Positions 8,815 through 17,760 are shown, counted from the first letter of the stretch. The stretch is DNA of 64,000 nt from UBA4732 sp002404095 (GCA_036783645.1 DAIPWT010000008.1:23008-87007); one strand, 5' to 3'. Program-made: numbers and translations. Notes: generated from the letters alone by a model not told the origin.

Positions 8815-10680
8815 TTAATAGGCCAGGGTAATCTGCACAAAGCTGGCAAACAGGGAGTTGGCCCGGCCGCGGAATCGGTCGTACAGATCGGAGAATCCTT
8901 GACCCGGTATGAGCGTCGAGACGCCGAACTTGGCGATGATGTTGTTGCTCAGGAGCGGGCGGTATTCCATGCCGGTGCTGATGTCGGTGCCGATGAAGCG
9001 GTGGATGCGTTCTTGAAACAGGAAGGTTTCCAGCGAGTTGGTTTTGTCAAACGCCAGGAAATTGACGTTGCTGATGCTCTTCCATTTGGGCGTCAGGTCC
9101 ATGTCCATGCCGATGTTGAAAAGGTTCAGGCCGGGATTGACGAAGTTGCTCTGGCCCTCGATCTTGCTCGAGCGCAAGTCGGCCAACAGACTACCGGCGT
9201 TTTTGAGCTGGACGCCGAACAGCGGAATCGCCTGCCGCTGCCAATAGCTGAATTCGCCGCCGGCGAACTGCTGGTCGTCGAGGATGCTGTCGAAGCCAGT
9301 GGCGTGCTTGTTGTTGACTTTCCCCTCGCCGGAGGCGTACAGGACCGACGTGCGGAAGCGCACCCAATCCCGGTCGTAGGACAGTTCGGCGGCGAAAAAC
9401 TCAGCGCTAATGTCCTGCGCTTGGTTGGCAATCGGGTTGAGGCTGTCGCGGCCGAGCGCCCAATAGAACTGGTGCGTGATGTTGAAACGGTTAATGTGGC
9501 CGTCGCCGGCCCACCCCAGGTAGGCCACGTCGAGCTGGTGCGGCGTGAACACGCCGACCGGATCGGGCCGCACCAGGACGTCGTTCTTGTTGAAGTGGAA
9601 ACTCGGTTGATCGTGATTGTAATGCACACTGGCTTGGGCCGTGTAACCGGGCCAAATGAAGTCCTGGCGGAAGAAGTTGCCGATTAAAATCTGCTGGCGG
9701 CGCCGCGTACCAATCTCATTTAGCTGGCTGTTGGTATCTTTTTCCTGCTGGTCGAAGGCGATCAAATTGAACTGTTCCCGGTTGGATTCCAACGTACCGA
9801 ACAGGCGCACCGAGGTGTTCACGTCGCTGAACAGGAAGCCGCGGAAGTCGCTGGTGAACGGCTGGGAACCGACGCGAACCGACACGAAATCATAATCAGG
9901 GCTGAGGTCGGCGAGCTTGCGCTCGACGAACCATTCCTGGAGGGCGAAGAAGGTGCGCTCGCGGCCGGTGCCCTTGCGCACGTCCGGGTTAACCTGGGCT
10001 AATTCGTTGAGATTCAGGCTGTTGAGGTTGAATACGGGCGTGATGAGGATGCGCCAGTCCACCGGCTTGAAAGCGGCGTCCCCGTGGAAAAGGTCTACTG
10101 TGAAGCTGAAATTCTGGTTGTAAAAGAACTGACCGGGTCGGCCGAAAAACTCGGACTGGTGCGGCCTGGCCGTACTCTCGAACGGCGTTGTCTGCGTCGG
10201 CACCTCGCGAGCGTTCAGGACCGTGATGCTTTCCGCCGTCAGGTTCAAGAACGTGTTCTGCCCGCTAATCGGATAATCGCCTTTGAAAATGTTCTGATTA
10301 AACGGATCCCACCAATGGCCCTCCTGGTAGGGGTAATCGTCTACCGGAGGATGTCCCTTGTCGTAGCGATCCCACGACAGGAAGCCAACGCGCCAGCGAT
10401 CCTCAATGGGAACGAAATCGGGCGTTTCCTGATGCTCTTTCGGCAGGACGCTCGACCGGCCGGCGAAGCCCAGCGGATGCGTGAAAAAGGACGGTAGGAG
10501 CGTAGACGCCTCTGGAGCCGGCGACGGCGCTTGCTCACTCGGCAAGGCATCTCCATGCGCGGCCGGAGCTGGGGGCGCCGCTTCCTCTTTCGGCAAGGCG
10601 TCCGCCCGCGCGGCCGCCGCCAAAATCAGGCAAACGACCGCCGCCCACAGCCGCCGACGTTCGGATTGCTTTCCGGGCAT
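8815..10680 (-). CDS. predicted outer-membrane beta-barrel protein
   Basis: This 621-residue protein has a signal peptide (LWAAVVCLILAAAARADA) and a Pro/Ala-rich linker with two similar segments (ADALPKEEAAPPAPA and GDALPSEQAPSPAPE). The rest is rich in alternating aromatic and polar strands and ends FVQITLAY. A terminal aromatic residue after alternating hydrophobics is typical of barrel proteins. I chose the ATG at 10680 because a GAGG site lies 7 bases upstream; a GTG/ATG pair at 10710/10707 would add about 10 residues. I do not recognise the family. It lies 127 bp downstream of the multihaem LVIVD cytochrome, so a porin-cytochrome pairing is an attractive inference. Confidence 0.75.
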   Translation of the reverse strand: MPGKQSERRRLWAAVVCLILAAAARADALPKEEAAPPAPAAHGDALPSEQAPSPAPEASTLLPSFFTHPLGFAGRSSVLPKEHQETPDFVPIEDRWRVGFLSWDRYDKGHPPVDDYPYQEGHWWDPFNQNIFKGDYPISGQNTFLNLTAESITVLNAREVPTQTTPFESTARPHQSEFFGRPGQFFYNQNFSFTVDLFHGDAAFKPVDWRILITPVFNLNSLNLNELAQVNPDVRKGTGRERTFFALQEWFVERKLADLSPDYDFVSVRVGSQPFTSDFRGFLFSDVNTSVRLFGTLESNREQFNLIAFDQQEKDTNSQLNEIGTRRRQQILIGNFFRQDFIWPGYTAQASVHYNHDQPSFHFNKNDVLVRPDPVGVFTPHQLDVAYLGWAGDGHINRFNITHQFYWALGRDSLNPIANQAQDISAEFFAAELSYDRDWVRFRTSVLYASGEGKVNNKHATGFDSILDDQQFAGGEFSYWQRQAIPLFGVQLKNAGSLLADLRSSKIEGQSNFVNPGLNLFNIGMDMDLTPKWKSISNVNFLAFDKTNSLETFLFQERIHRFIGTDISTGMEYRPLLSNNIIAKFGVSTLIPGQGFSDLYDRFRGRANSLFASFVQITLAY

Positions 10681-10972
10681 AGTCTTGCCTCGTCTGTCAC
10701 GCCTCATCACTAATCCTGCTTTGTTCAGTATTTTCCGCCTCGCAAGGAATTATCGGCCGCCGATCCTTCCGTCCGTGAGTCGGAGGCAAGGTTTTCTGAT
10801 TGTTCCGTCCATTCATGCGGCCGGCGACGGTGAACAATACTTGAGCATCCCATCGGTTTTTTTCCAAATCCAGGTCAAAAGCCGGGACGATTGTGCCGAT
10901 TGTAATGGAGGCAGGACCACGCTGGATAGCGAGACGTGGTAGCGAAAGTTGATCGATCAGAAAGGAAGTCCA

Positions 10973-13432
10973 ATGGGCTTTTCCAATCCGTGGGGTGCCA
11001 TGCTTTCGTACTCGAAAGCATGTTTCGGGACGCCAAAGCACGGCCGGCGCCCATCGGGCCGAGCGCGGCTGGAACTCGAACGACTTGAGCCGCGCAACCT
11101 TATGGCCGTCACGTCCACCCTGGTGGGCGGCGTCCTGACCGTCATGGGAAGCCCCAACCGGGAGACCATCCGCGTCTTAGCCGACCCGACGGCGGGTCAA
11201 CTGGTCGTTCAAGACGCTCAGGGCGTAGTGGGGCGTTTTGCCTCCGCCGCGGTTGCGAGTATCGCGATCTCCACAGGGGACGGCGGCTTGATTACGGTGG
11301 ACAACGCCGTACTCCAGCCGACAACTATCCAAGCAGGCAACGGCGACGAACTAATCCGCACGGGCGGCGGCCCCACCACGGTCTTCGGAGGCACTGGTCC
11401 CGATAAGATCATCGCCGGCGCCGGCCCCGCGACGCTCATCGGCGGGACCGGTCGGAACGCCTTATACGCCGGGTCCGGCGTGGACACGCTGGTGGGTGGG
11501 CCGGGCAAGAATCAGTTCTTCGAGGTGAAGCCTGTTGATACGGTGATCGCGGGTCCGAACGACCAAATCTTCCGCGCCTCGCTGCCCCCGGCAGTCCCGG
11601 CGGCCGGCGCTCAGTTGACAGGGGCGGACGTCGGCCAACTCTTGCAGCGCGCCTCCGCCGCGGATTCGGCTGGCGACGGTATTGTGGCGATTGTGGACCG
11701 CGGCGGGCGGTTGCTCGGCGTGCGCGTCGAGGGCAACGTCTCGCCGTTAATCACGGGCGATCCCGCCAAGCTCACGTTCGCCATCGACGGCGCTATCGCG
11801 GAGGCGCGCACCGCCGCCTTTTTCGCCAACAACGCCGCGCCGCTCACCTCGCGCACCATCGGCTTCATCAGCCAATCGACCATCACTCAACGCGAAGTCA
11901 ATTCCAGTCCGGATGTAGCCGATCCGAATTCTACGCTATCCGGCCCTGGCTTTGTGGCGCCTATCCGCGTGGGCGGACACTTCCCGCCCGGCGTTTCCTT
12001 CACGCCGCAGGTGGATTTGTTCGCGATCGAACACACCAACCGCGACACCACGCTGCATGTCAACCCGGATGGAACCAGGACGCCGGTGCTGCACCGCTTT
12101 AACGTACCGACTCAGTTCCTTCCCCCCGTTATGCCGGGCAACCAGCCCCTGACGCCGCCCGACTCCTACGGCTTTATCTCCGGTTTGGATACGACGGCGC
12201 TGCCGCGCGGCATCGGCACCTTGCCCGGCGGCATCCCCATTTACAAACGCGACTTTCCAGGCGGCCCTCTCAACCTAGCGGGCGGCATCGGCGTCTTCTT
12301 CCCCGGCACGACAGGGTATGCCTCGGAAGAAAACTCCAGCTTGTCGTCCGACTACAACCCCACCAAGCGCGACCGCTCGCTGGAGGCGGAATACGACGCC
12401 TTCGCAGCCGTGGGCGGCGCCCCCGGCCTCGGCCTCGGCATCGGCACACTCAACGGCGTCGCGCCGGTGACTGGCGTCACTCTGCCGCTGACCCAAGACC
12501 AGATGCGAATCGACCTAGTCGGCGTCACGCTGGATATCGTTGGCCCAGGGGGGATTCAGGGGCCGTCCCGATTGGCGCAGTTCGGCGCCACGCTGGGGAT
12601 TGGCGACCCCAACAGCGGCGTCAACGAACCCGTTAATGGCGGCGGCGCCGCCTTGCTGCCCGGACTGGGCGTACCGGACGGCTGGCTGGTGACGCCGCAC
12701 GACGGCGTGGGCATTACCGCCGCCCAGGTGACGCAGATTATCCAACAAGGCGTGGCCCAAGCCGGCCTGACACGCGCGGCCATTCGTCTGCCGGTGGGCA
12801 GCCGGACAAGCATGGTGCTCGCGGTATCGGATCGGACCGGCGCCATACTCGGCCTTTTCCGAATGCCGGACGCCACGATCTTTTCCATCGATGTGGCCGT
12901 CGCCAAGGCGCGCAATGAAGCCTACTACAACGACGCGACACAACTCCAACCGATCGACCAAGTTCCTGGCGTCGCTCCTGGCGTGGCCTTCACGAACCGC
13001 ACCTATCGCTATCTGGCGGAGCCGCGCTTCCCGGAGGGCATCGACGGCGCCCCGCCCGGCCCGTTCTCGATCCTCAACGACGGCGGCGCCGACCGGTTCA
13101 CCGGCCTGGAGAATGGGCCGCCGTTGCCGCCGTCGGCGTTCAACAGCGTCCTCGGACACGATTCGTTCCATCCGGGAACGAACTTCCACGACCCGAACAA
13201 CCCGCTCAATCAAAACGGCATTGTGTTCTTCCCCGGAAGCTCGGGGGTGTACTTCAACAACATGCTCATGGGCGGGTTCGGCGTCAGCGGCGACGGCGTC
13301 GATCAAGACGACGTGGTGACGGCCGGCGGCATCTTCGGCTTCGCGGCGCCCGATCCCATCCGCGCCGATCAGGTTTTCGTGAGGGGCGTGCGGCTGCCGT
13401 ACCAGAAGTTCAACCGCAACCCGGAAGGGTAA
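10973..13432 (+). CDS. cell-surface protein with two GlcG/HbpS-like domains
   Basis: The protein has 819 residues, starting at the ATG that follows AAGGAAG. The N terminus carries a planctomycete-type surface signal, ARLELERLEPRNLMAV (about 31-46). Next comes a Gly/Asp-rich segment (GGTGPDKIIAGAGPATLIGG) resembling calcium-binding or beta-roll repeats. Two GlcG/HbpS (DUF336)-like domains follow. The first is near 215-320 (GIVAIVDRGGRLLGVRVEG, then KLTFAIDGAIAEARTAAFF). The second is near 555-670 (SMVLAVSDRTGAILGLFRM, then SIDVAVAKARNEAYY). Members bind haem or corrinoids or act in catabolic operons, but function here is unproven. A short perfect palindrome (10999-11022) lies in frame within the leader. 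Confidence 0.82.
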   Translation: MGFSNPWGAMLSYSKACFGTPKHGRRPSGRARLELERLEPRNLMAVTSTLVGGVLTVMGSPNRETIRVLADPTAGQLVVQDAQGVVGRFASAAVASIAISTGDGGLITVDNAVLQPTTIQAGNGDELIRTGGGPTTVFGGTGPDKIIAGAGPATLIGGTGRNALYAGSGVDTLVGGPGKNQFFEVKPVDTVIAGPNDQIFRASLPPAVPAAGAQLTGADVGQLLQRASAADSAGDGIVAIVDRGGRLLGVRVEGNVSPLITGDPAKLTFAIDGAIAEARTAAFFANNAAPLTSRTIGFISQSTITQREVNSSPDVADPNSTLSGPGFVAPIRVGGHFPPGVSFTPQVDLFAIEHTNRDTTLHVNPDGTRTPVLHRFNVPTQFLPPVMPGNQPLTPPDSYGFISGLDTTALPRGIGTLPGGIPIYKRDFPGGPLNLAGGIGVFFPGTTGYASEENSSLSSDYNPTKRDRSLEAEYDAFAAVGGAPGLGLGIGTLNGVAPVTGVTLPLTQDQMRIDLVGVTLDIVGPGGIQGPSRLAQFGATLGIGDPNSGVNEPVNGGGAALLPGLGVPDGWLVTPHDGVGITAAQVTQIIQQGVAQAGLTRAAIRLPVGSRTSMVLAVSDRTGAILGLFRMPDATIFSIDVAVAKARNEAYYNDATQLQPIDQVPGVAPGVAFTNRTYRYLAEPRFPEGIDGAPPGPFSILNDGGADRFTGLENGPPLPPSAFNSVLGHDSFHPGTNFHDPNNPLNQNGIVFFPGSSGVYFNNMLMGGFGVSGDGVDQDDVVTAGGIFGFAAPDPIRADQVFVRGVRLPYQKFNRNPEG
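10999..11022. repeat. in-frame palindrome in the surface-protein leader
   Basis: CATGCTTTCG and CGAAAGCATG form a perfect 10-bp stem around a TACT loop and encode MLSYSKAC. The same stem sequence recurs at 28331-28373. Confidence 0.6.
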
Positions 13433-13449
13433 GAGCTAACGGAATGAAC

Positions 13450-13522
13450 TACAAGCCCGGAGCGCAAGNNNNNNNNNNCGACGGGTTTCGCCGAAACCCG
13501 TCGCTCGCGCTCCAGGCTTGTA
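13450..13522. repeat. palindromic element interrupted by a 10-N assembly gap
   Basis: The arm at 13450-13468 (TACAAGCCCGGAGCGCAAG) pairs with 13504-13522 at 17 of 19 positions. Inside, 13479-13503 is a perfect 12-bp hairpin (CGACGGGTTTCG/CGAAACCCGTCG). The ten Ns at 13469-13478 lie in the loop region, so the assembly probably failed on the palindrome itself. The true element length is unknown. Confidence 0.8.
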
Positions 13523-13574
13523 AGCAAAAAGTTAGCGCCTCTTACTTGCATGAACTGCGTAAAAGGAGACAGAC

Positions 13575-13934
13575 ATGGTGTGGCATTGTCGATCCTGGCT
13601 CGGCGTCATCGCGGCCGTCGCGTGTTCGGCGGCTGTTGCGGCCGGCCAATCGTGCGATTGCCAATCAGGAAGTTGTTGCGAGCCGAGTCGCTTCGCCCGA
13701 CCGTCGGACACCGGCCGTTACATCGGCTATTACGTCGGCGGCGGTTCGGCGCACCGTGGCGAGGAACGCCTGCCGTACGAAGGCGTCTGGGGCTGGGATT
13801 ACAGCGGTTTTCATTACGTGCCGCGGATCGAGTTGCTCTGGAACCACGGCCTTCGGTATCAGGGCGGCCCTGGCGCGTATAAGACCGACGGCCCGCGATT
13901 CATTGAGGAACATAAGGAGAAAAAAGGGGAATAA
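13575..13934 (+). CDS. small secreted protein of unknown function
   Basis: This 119-residue protein follows a clear ribosome site (AAAAGGAG). It has a signal peptide (about 1-24, ending AAVAAGQS). A Cys cluster, SCDCQSGSCCEP, comes straight after it, with five cysteines in twelve residues. Then comes a Tyr/Trp/Gly-rich middle (GVWGWDYSGFHYVP) and a charged tail (EEHKEKKGE). I do not recognise the family. The Cys cluster right after cleavage could be disulfide-bonded or bind metal. It stands alone between the surface protein and a convergent glycosyltransferase, with palindromes on both sides. Confidence 0.72.
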   Translation: MVWHCRSWLGVIAAVACSAAVAAGQSCDCQSGSCCEPSRFARPSDTGRYIGYYVGGGSAHRGEERLPYEGVWGWDYSGFHYVPRIELLWNHGLRYQGGPGAYKTDGPRFIEEHKEKKGE

Positions 13935-13939
13935 AATCC

Positions 13940-14004
13940 GTTTAGCCGCGACGCGTTAGCGGAGTGCGGGGGCAACGCGCTCCGCTAACGCGTCGCGGCT
14001 AAAC
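13940..14004. repeat. inverted repeat, 25-bp perfect arms
   Basis: The arms 13940-13964 and 13980-14004 (GTTTAGCCGCGACGCGTTAG and its complement, plus five more bases) are perfect around a 15-base loop. It shares the GTTTAGCCGCGAC terminus with the elements at 52.6, 55.2 and 63.9 kb. It supplies the last codons and the stop codon of the glycosyltransferase and may terminate both convergent genes. Confidence 0.85.
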
Positions 14005-14693
14005 GGCGTCACTCGCCAGCGGAGCAGCGTCCAGACAGCGGAAGCCCCGTCGCGCCAGCCGATCTTCTTGCCGTCCGTGGCGCCGCGCGGCCGGTACGAC
14101 ACCGGAACCTCGGCGATGCGCACGCCCAGCCGGCATAGCTTGGCCGTCATCTCGGGGCATAGCTCGAAATGCACCGCCCGCAAATCCAGCGCGCGAAAAA
14201 GACTTGTGCGCACCGCTTTGTAGCAAGTCGCTTCGTCCGTGGTCCGCTGGCCGTACAGCACGCGCACCATGCCGTTGAACAGCAGGACGCCGACTCGAAA
14301 CTTGGTCCATGGCAATCGCCGCGTCGGGGCCAGATAGCGCGAACCGTAGACCGCCTCGGCAGTCCCACGGCGGATCGGCTCGACCAGCCGCGTATAATCG
14401 GCCGGGTCGTACTCCAGATCGGCGTCCTGGATAATCGTCACTTCGCCGCGAGCGTGGGCCAATCCGGTGCGGACGGCCGCGCCCTTGCCCTGATTCTTGG
14501 CGTGATGCAGCACGCGGAAGCCGGGCCGGTCGGCCCACGGTTCCAGCAGCCGCGGCGTGGCGTCGCGGCTGCCGTCGTCGATGACGATCACTTCCTTGTC
14601 GGGGTACGGCCCCGCCGCCACCCGACGCAGCAATTCGTCAATGGTGCGCTCCTCGTTGTAGACGGGGATGAGGACGGTCAACGGCGGGGGCAC
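13956..14693 (-). CDS. glycosyltransferase family 2
   Basis: This 245-residue GT-A enzyme starts at GTG after GAGAGG. It shows the N-terminal nucleotide-sugar fold (LTVLIPVYNEERTIDELL), the DDGS motif (IVIDDGSRDAT), the metal site QDADLEYDP, and the family's closing segment around VRIAEVPVSYRPR. It resembles DPM1/polyprenol-phosphate mannosyltransferase-like enzymes without the C-terminal membrane domain, and probably glycosylates a lipid carrier in the cytoplasm. The final residues, LAERVAPALR, and the stop codon lie within the palindrome at 13940-14004, so its original C terminus may have been altered by repeat insertion. Confidence 0.92.
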   Translation of the reverse strand: MPPPLTVLIPVYNEERTIDELLRRVAAGPYPDKEVIVIDDGSRDATPRLLEPWADRPGFRVLHHAKNQGKGAAVRTGLAHARGEVTIIQDADLEYDPADYTRLVEPIRRGTAEAVYGSRYLAPTRRLPWTKFRVGVLLFNGMVRVLYGQRTTDEATCYKAVRTSLFRALDLRAVHFELCPEMTAKLCRLGVRIAEVPVSYRPRGATDGKKIGWRDGASAVWTLLRWRVTPFSRDALAERVAPALR

Positions 14694-14891
14694 GGTCGTC
14701 GCCTCTCTAGTTAGACTGCCAAGGCCGACAGTGCGCGCCTGGGGGGTCTGTCGGCCTTACCCTAGGGGGCGTCGTGCGGCACTCATGGACGCCGCCTCGT
14801 TGTGGGTTCCCACCCTCTCTTGTCGTCCTTGAATTCCCGTTCGGCAATGAGCGAGACGGCTTCGTTCGATACTTTTACGAGTTATACCCTC

Positions 14892-15803
14892 TCAAAAATC
14901 GGTCACCACTTCGCCGCCGGCCGGAGTCATCAACGCCGCCACGACGCCTGGCGCCGTGGCGTAAGGGATCAAATGAACCGAGCCGTCGGCGAACACGAAT
15001 TGCGGCCCGGCCGGATGCGGCGATCCCCAATTGTCGCGGGCGGCCTCGTAGTCGCCGGCAAGGTCGCGAATCAGGCCGCCGCCCGTGCGCGACGTGCCGT
15101 AGGAGCCGCCGAGGAAGAACGGCTCGTCCCAATACCAGGAGCCGACGGCCCAGACGTTGGGGTCGATGGCCTTCTCGCCGACGAGAAGGGTATGCGACGT
15201 GCCGTCGGTGATATTGAGCAAGTTCAAACAGCCGCCGGGCCGGTTGGAGCAGACGAGGGCGTTGGCGGCGTAGTCGGTCTTGCCCCACAGCCAGCCGCCG
15301 CCGCTGTAGACGCCGTGGTCGTCGTTGACGGCGAGTTGGGCAGTCGCGGGGCGCCGGCTGGGGCAGATGTAGAGCTTGACGGGCAATGTCCACAATCGGG
15401 AGTCGTATTGGCTCTTTTGTTCGATATAGGGAAGAATGGCGTAGGCCCACGAGCCGGTCTGGTTGGCGCCGACGCGCTTGGGATCGCCGACGCCCCAGTA
15501 GAAGGGCAGCGGAGCGGCGTAGTCGTCGGTGTTGGGATAGAACGGTGTGCCGTTGGCCGCTTGGATCGACTGTTGGCCGTCCCAGCCGCCGTTGCCGGGC
15601 AGGATGTTGAAGGAGTCGTGGTGCATCTGGAAGGCGAGGCCGATCTGCTTGAGGTTGTTGGCGCACGACATGCGGGACGCCGCCTCGCGCACCTTCTGCA
15701 CGGCCGGCAACAGCAGGCCGATCAGGATCGCGATGATGGCGATCACGACGAGCATTTCGATCAGCGTGTATGCCGCTCGCTTTGACCGACGGAGTGCTAA
15801 CAT
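14892..15803 (-). CDS. DUF1559 prepilin-type N-terminal domain protein
   Basis: This 303-residue protein starts at the ATG following GGAGGTG; an upstream in-frame start would add 11 residues. It has a type IV pilin-like N terminus, AAYTLIEMLVVIAIIAILIG, although the usual Gly before the cleavage site is Ala-Ala here. The DUF1559 core follows (LLLPAVQKVREAASRMSCAN-NLKQIGLAFQMHHD) and the typical C-terminal motif FADGSVHLIP then TPAGGEVV. Planctomycetes encode dozens to hundreds of such pseudopilin-like proteins. They are thought to be exported and membrane-anchored, but their function is unknown. Confidence 0.95.
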   Translation of the reverse strand: MLALRRSKRAAYTLIEMLVVIAIIAILIGLLLPAVQKVREAASRMSCANNLKQIGLAFQMHHDSFNILPGNGGWDGQQSIQAANGTPFYPNTDDYAAPLPFYWGVGDPKRVGANQTGSWAYAILPYIEQKSQYDSRLWTLPVKLYICPSRRPATAQLAVNDDHGVYSGGGWLWGKTDYAANALVCSNRPGGCLNLLNITDGTSHTLLVGEKAIDPNVWAVGSWYWDEPFFLGGSYGTSRTGGGLIRDLAGDYEAARDNWGSPHPAGPQFVFADGSVHLIPYATAPGVVAALMTPAGGEVVTDF

Positions 15804-16162
15804 ATCGCACCTCCGCGCCTGGTTGCTTGTATTCAAACAATCATTTGATATTCGCCTTACGCCGCCGCCTAAACAATATCACACATGCGAGCGCGACAGC
15901 AATAGCGCCGGCGACGACTCCGACCATTATACAAAAATTCCATTTGGAGCCGGTGGAGCCGCGGGAAACCTCAGGAACGAATGGCGCTTACTTTAGCCAG
16001 GCGAATCTACCGCAACGAGCGCCATCTTGCACCGATGATCCTGGCTCGCCTTCCTGGCGAAAAAATGGCTGAGGATGCTCTTGACAACCGCTTCCGCGCG
16101 CCTGAGAATGCCCTTGTGCTTTCCGCGATGGGCATTCTCCCGGAGGCCAGAGGCCGCAGCCC
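15804..16162. other. divergent intergenic region, nothing identified
   Basis: This stretch separates the DUF1559 gene from the MauE-fusion operon on the opposite strand, so it should hold promoters for both. A TTGACA at about 16080 could be a -35 box, but no good -10 follows it at the right distance. I see no RNA gene or repeat. Confidence 0.4.
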
Positions 16163-17053
16163 ATGAACACAGATTGCTACATTTCCCGAGGCCCTCAGCT
16201 AACCGGTGTGCTTCTCGCTGTCGCAGGCGCACTCAAATTCTACTCAGTAGCCGCCTCGGCATCGGTTTCGCTGTCAAGTGACTTCTTCCTCACGACGAGC
16301 CTCGCTGGTGCCGAAATCGGTTTCGGCTGTTGGATGCTGGCCGGCCTTTATCCGCGCGTAACGCGATGGGCGGCGGCGCTATGCTTCCTCGGTTTTCTCG
16401 GTGTGAGCCTGGCCAAGGTATTCCAGGGCGAACATTCTTGTGGCTGCTTCGGCCCCGTACTCATCAGTCCTTGGATCACGGCGGCTTTGGACGGGTTCGT
16501 GTTCGTCGCCCTCGTCTACGCTAAGCCAAGCGGGGAGGCCGATGCGGCGGCGGCCGGGAGGCGTTGGACCACATTCGCGCTGTTGAGCGGGGCGTCCGCC
16601 ATAGTCGTCGCGGTCCTGTTCGTTCTTGCCGGTCCGGCTCGGTTGGATGAGAACGGACGAATTGAAGGGGTCTCGGCGACAGTCGTGCTTCGTCCGGAAG
16701 ACTGGATTGGGCGCCCCTGTCCGCTATTCGGCCACATCGACGTGGGTGGCCGGCTGGAGCAGGGCGAGTGGATCGTGCTTTTCTATCGGCCCGACTGTTC
16801 CGACTGTCAGCAGATGTTGCCGCGTTACCTTCGGCGCGCCGCGGAAGATGGGCTTCCCACGGAAGTCCTCGGCTGGGCGGTCGTTGACGTGGCGGGCGTG
16901 GGCGGGCCGAACGATGGGCGCGTCGCTAGTTCTGTCCTAAGTGGATCGCTATACCCCGGCCGCCGGTGGGCTGTGCGAACGCCCACGATCTTGCGGCTGC
17001 GGAACGGGATTGTGACGCAGGTAGCACACTCGCTCGAAGAGGTGCAGGGATGA
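16163..17053 (+). CDS. MauE/DoxX-like redox membrane protein fused to a thioredoxin-like domain
   Basis: This 296-residue protein has about four membrane helices in residues 1-118, with the MauE-type CGCFG motif near residue 95 (HSCGCFGPVL). A fifth helix lies near 135-153. A soluble C-terminal domain then contains a thioredoxin-like strand and active-site motif, IVLFYRPDCSDCQQMLPRYL, with CxxC, and a TPTILRLRNG segment like the cis-Pro loop. In methylamine-utilisation loci MauE and the thioredoxin-like MauD are separate and help form disulfides in the 12-Cys small subunit MauA. Here both functions appear in one chain. Its stop overlaps the DUF1573 start (ATGA), and a 12-Cys secreted protein is encoded downstream. 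Confidence 0.85.
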   Translation: MNTDCYISRGPQLTGVLLAVAGALKFYSVAASASVSLSSDFFLTTSLAGAEIGFGCWMLAGLYPRVTRWAAALCFLGFLGVSLAKVFQGEHSCGCFGPVLISPWITAALDGFVFVALVYAKPSGEADAAAAGRRWTTFALLSGASAIVVAVLFVLAGPARLDENGRIEGVSATVVLRPEDWIGRPCPLFGHIDVGGRLEQGEWIVLFYRPDCSDCQQMLPRYLRRAAEDGLPTEVLGWAVVDVAGVGGPNDGRVASSVLSGSLYPGRRWAVRTPTILRLRNGIVTQVAHSLEEVQG

Positions 17054-17760
17054 ACCGCAAATGGTTGCTTGTGTGCGCGGGGGCATTCATCGTAGGCAGC
17101 GTCGTCTGCGCCTACTGCGCCCGGCAAGCCGCCCAAGGCGGGCTCGAGGCGGCGCCAGCGGTCTACGATGTGGGAGACATTGGACAGGGAGAAACCCGCG
17201 ACATCGAGTTTCAGCTTACCAACCGTTTCCCGCGACGGGTCGAGGTGAAGGATGTGCAGACAAGTTGCGCTTGCACCAAAGCCGAGGTCGCCAAGCGGTC
17301 CCTTGCCGGAGGGGAGAAAACTGTTTTAAGGGCAAAGTGGAGTACGGGCGCCAGCCGCGGCAAACGCACCACCACCCTGACCGTCTTCTTCGCCCCGGAA
17401 GGCGGAGGCTTCGGCCAAACCACGTTGGCCATCGAAGGAAACGTCCAGCCGGATATGCTTTACAGGCCCGAGAGTCTTGAATTCGACAAAACGAAGGCGG
17501 CCAAGCAGTCCGTTGCTTTCTCCGCGGGGCGGATAGAGTGTTCCGTGAAGAGGGTTTGGTGTCCGCATCAATGTTTTACGGCGGATTTCGACGAACGGTC
17601 GAACACCGTCACCGTCGCGTTCGACCCGACGAAATGGACGGTAGAGGACGACCAATTGCCCCTAGCCGACGCTAGAATCCTGAACGTGGAAACGACCTCG
17701 CCGCACGAACCCATATTGCAGATACCGCTCATGCTTCGGCGCGGGGAATCCAATCCGTGA
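17050..17760 (+). CDS. DUF1573 domain secreted protein
   Basis: This 236-residue protein starts at the ATG overlapping the previous stop codon. A signal anchor (LLVCAGAFIVGSVVCAYC) precedes a DUF1573 Ig-like domain with its hallmark SCACTKAEV motif near residue 65. The domain's V-x-D-x-G-x-I/L-G start is visible as AVYDVGDIGQGETRDIEF. DUF1573 proteins are exported and frequent in Bacteroidetes and planctomycetes, and their function is unknown. Translational coupling to the MauE-thioredoxin fusion suggests they act together at the membrane, perhaps as a redox-linked chaperone or partner for secreted cysteine proteins. Confidence 0.88.
   Translation: MNRKWLLVCAGAFIVGSVVCAYCARQAAQGGLEAAPAVYDVGDIGQGETRDIEFQLTNRFPRRVEVKDVQTSCACTKAEVAKRSLAGGEKTVLRAKWSTGASRGKRTTTLTVFFAPEGGGFGQTTLAIEGNVQPDMLYRPESLEFDKTKAAKQSVAFSAGRIECSVKRVWCPHQCFTADFDERSNTVTVAFDPTKWTVEDDQLPLADARILNVETTSPHEPILQIPLMLRRGESNP

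Noticed and set aside
13444..13959. Open frame running through the N gap
   Set aside because: It crosses the unresolved gap and a palindrome and lies over the small secreted-protein gene in another frame.
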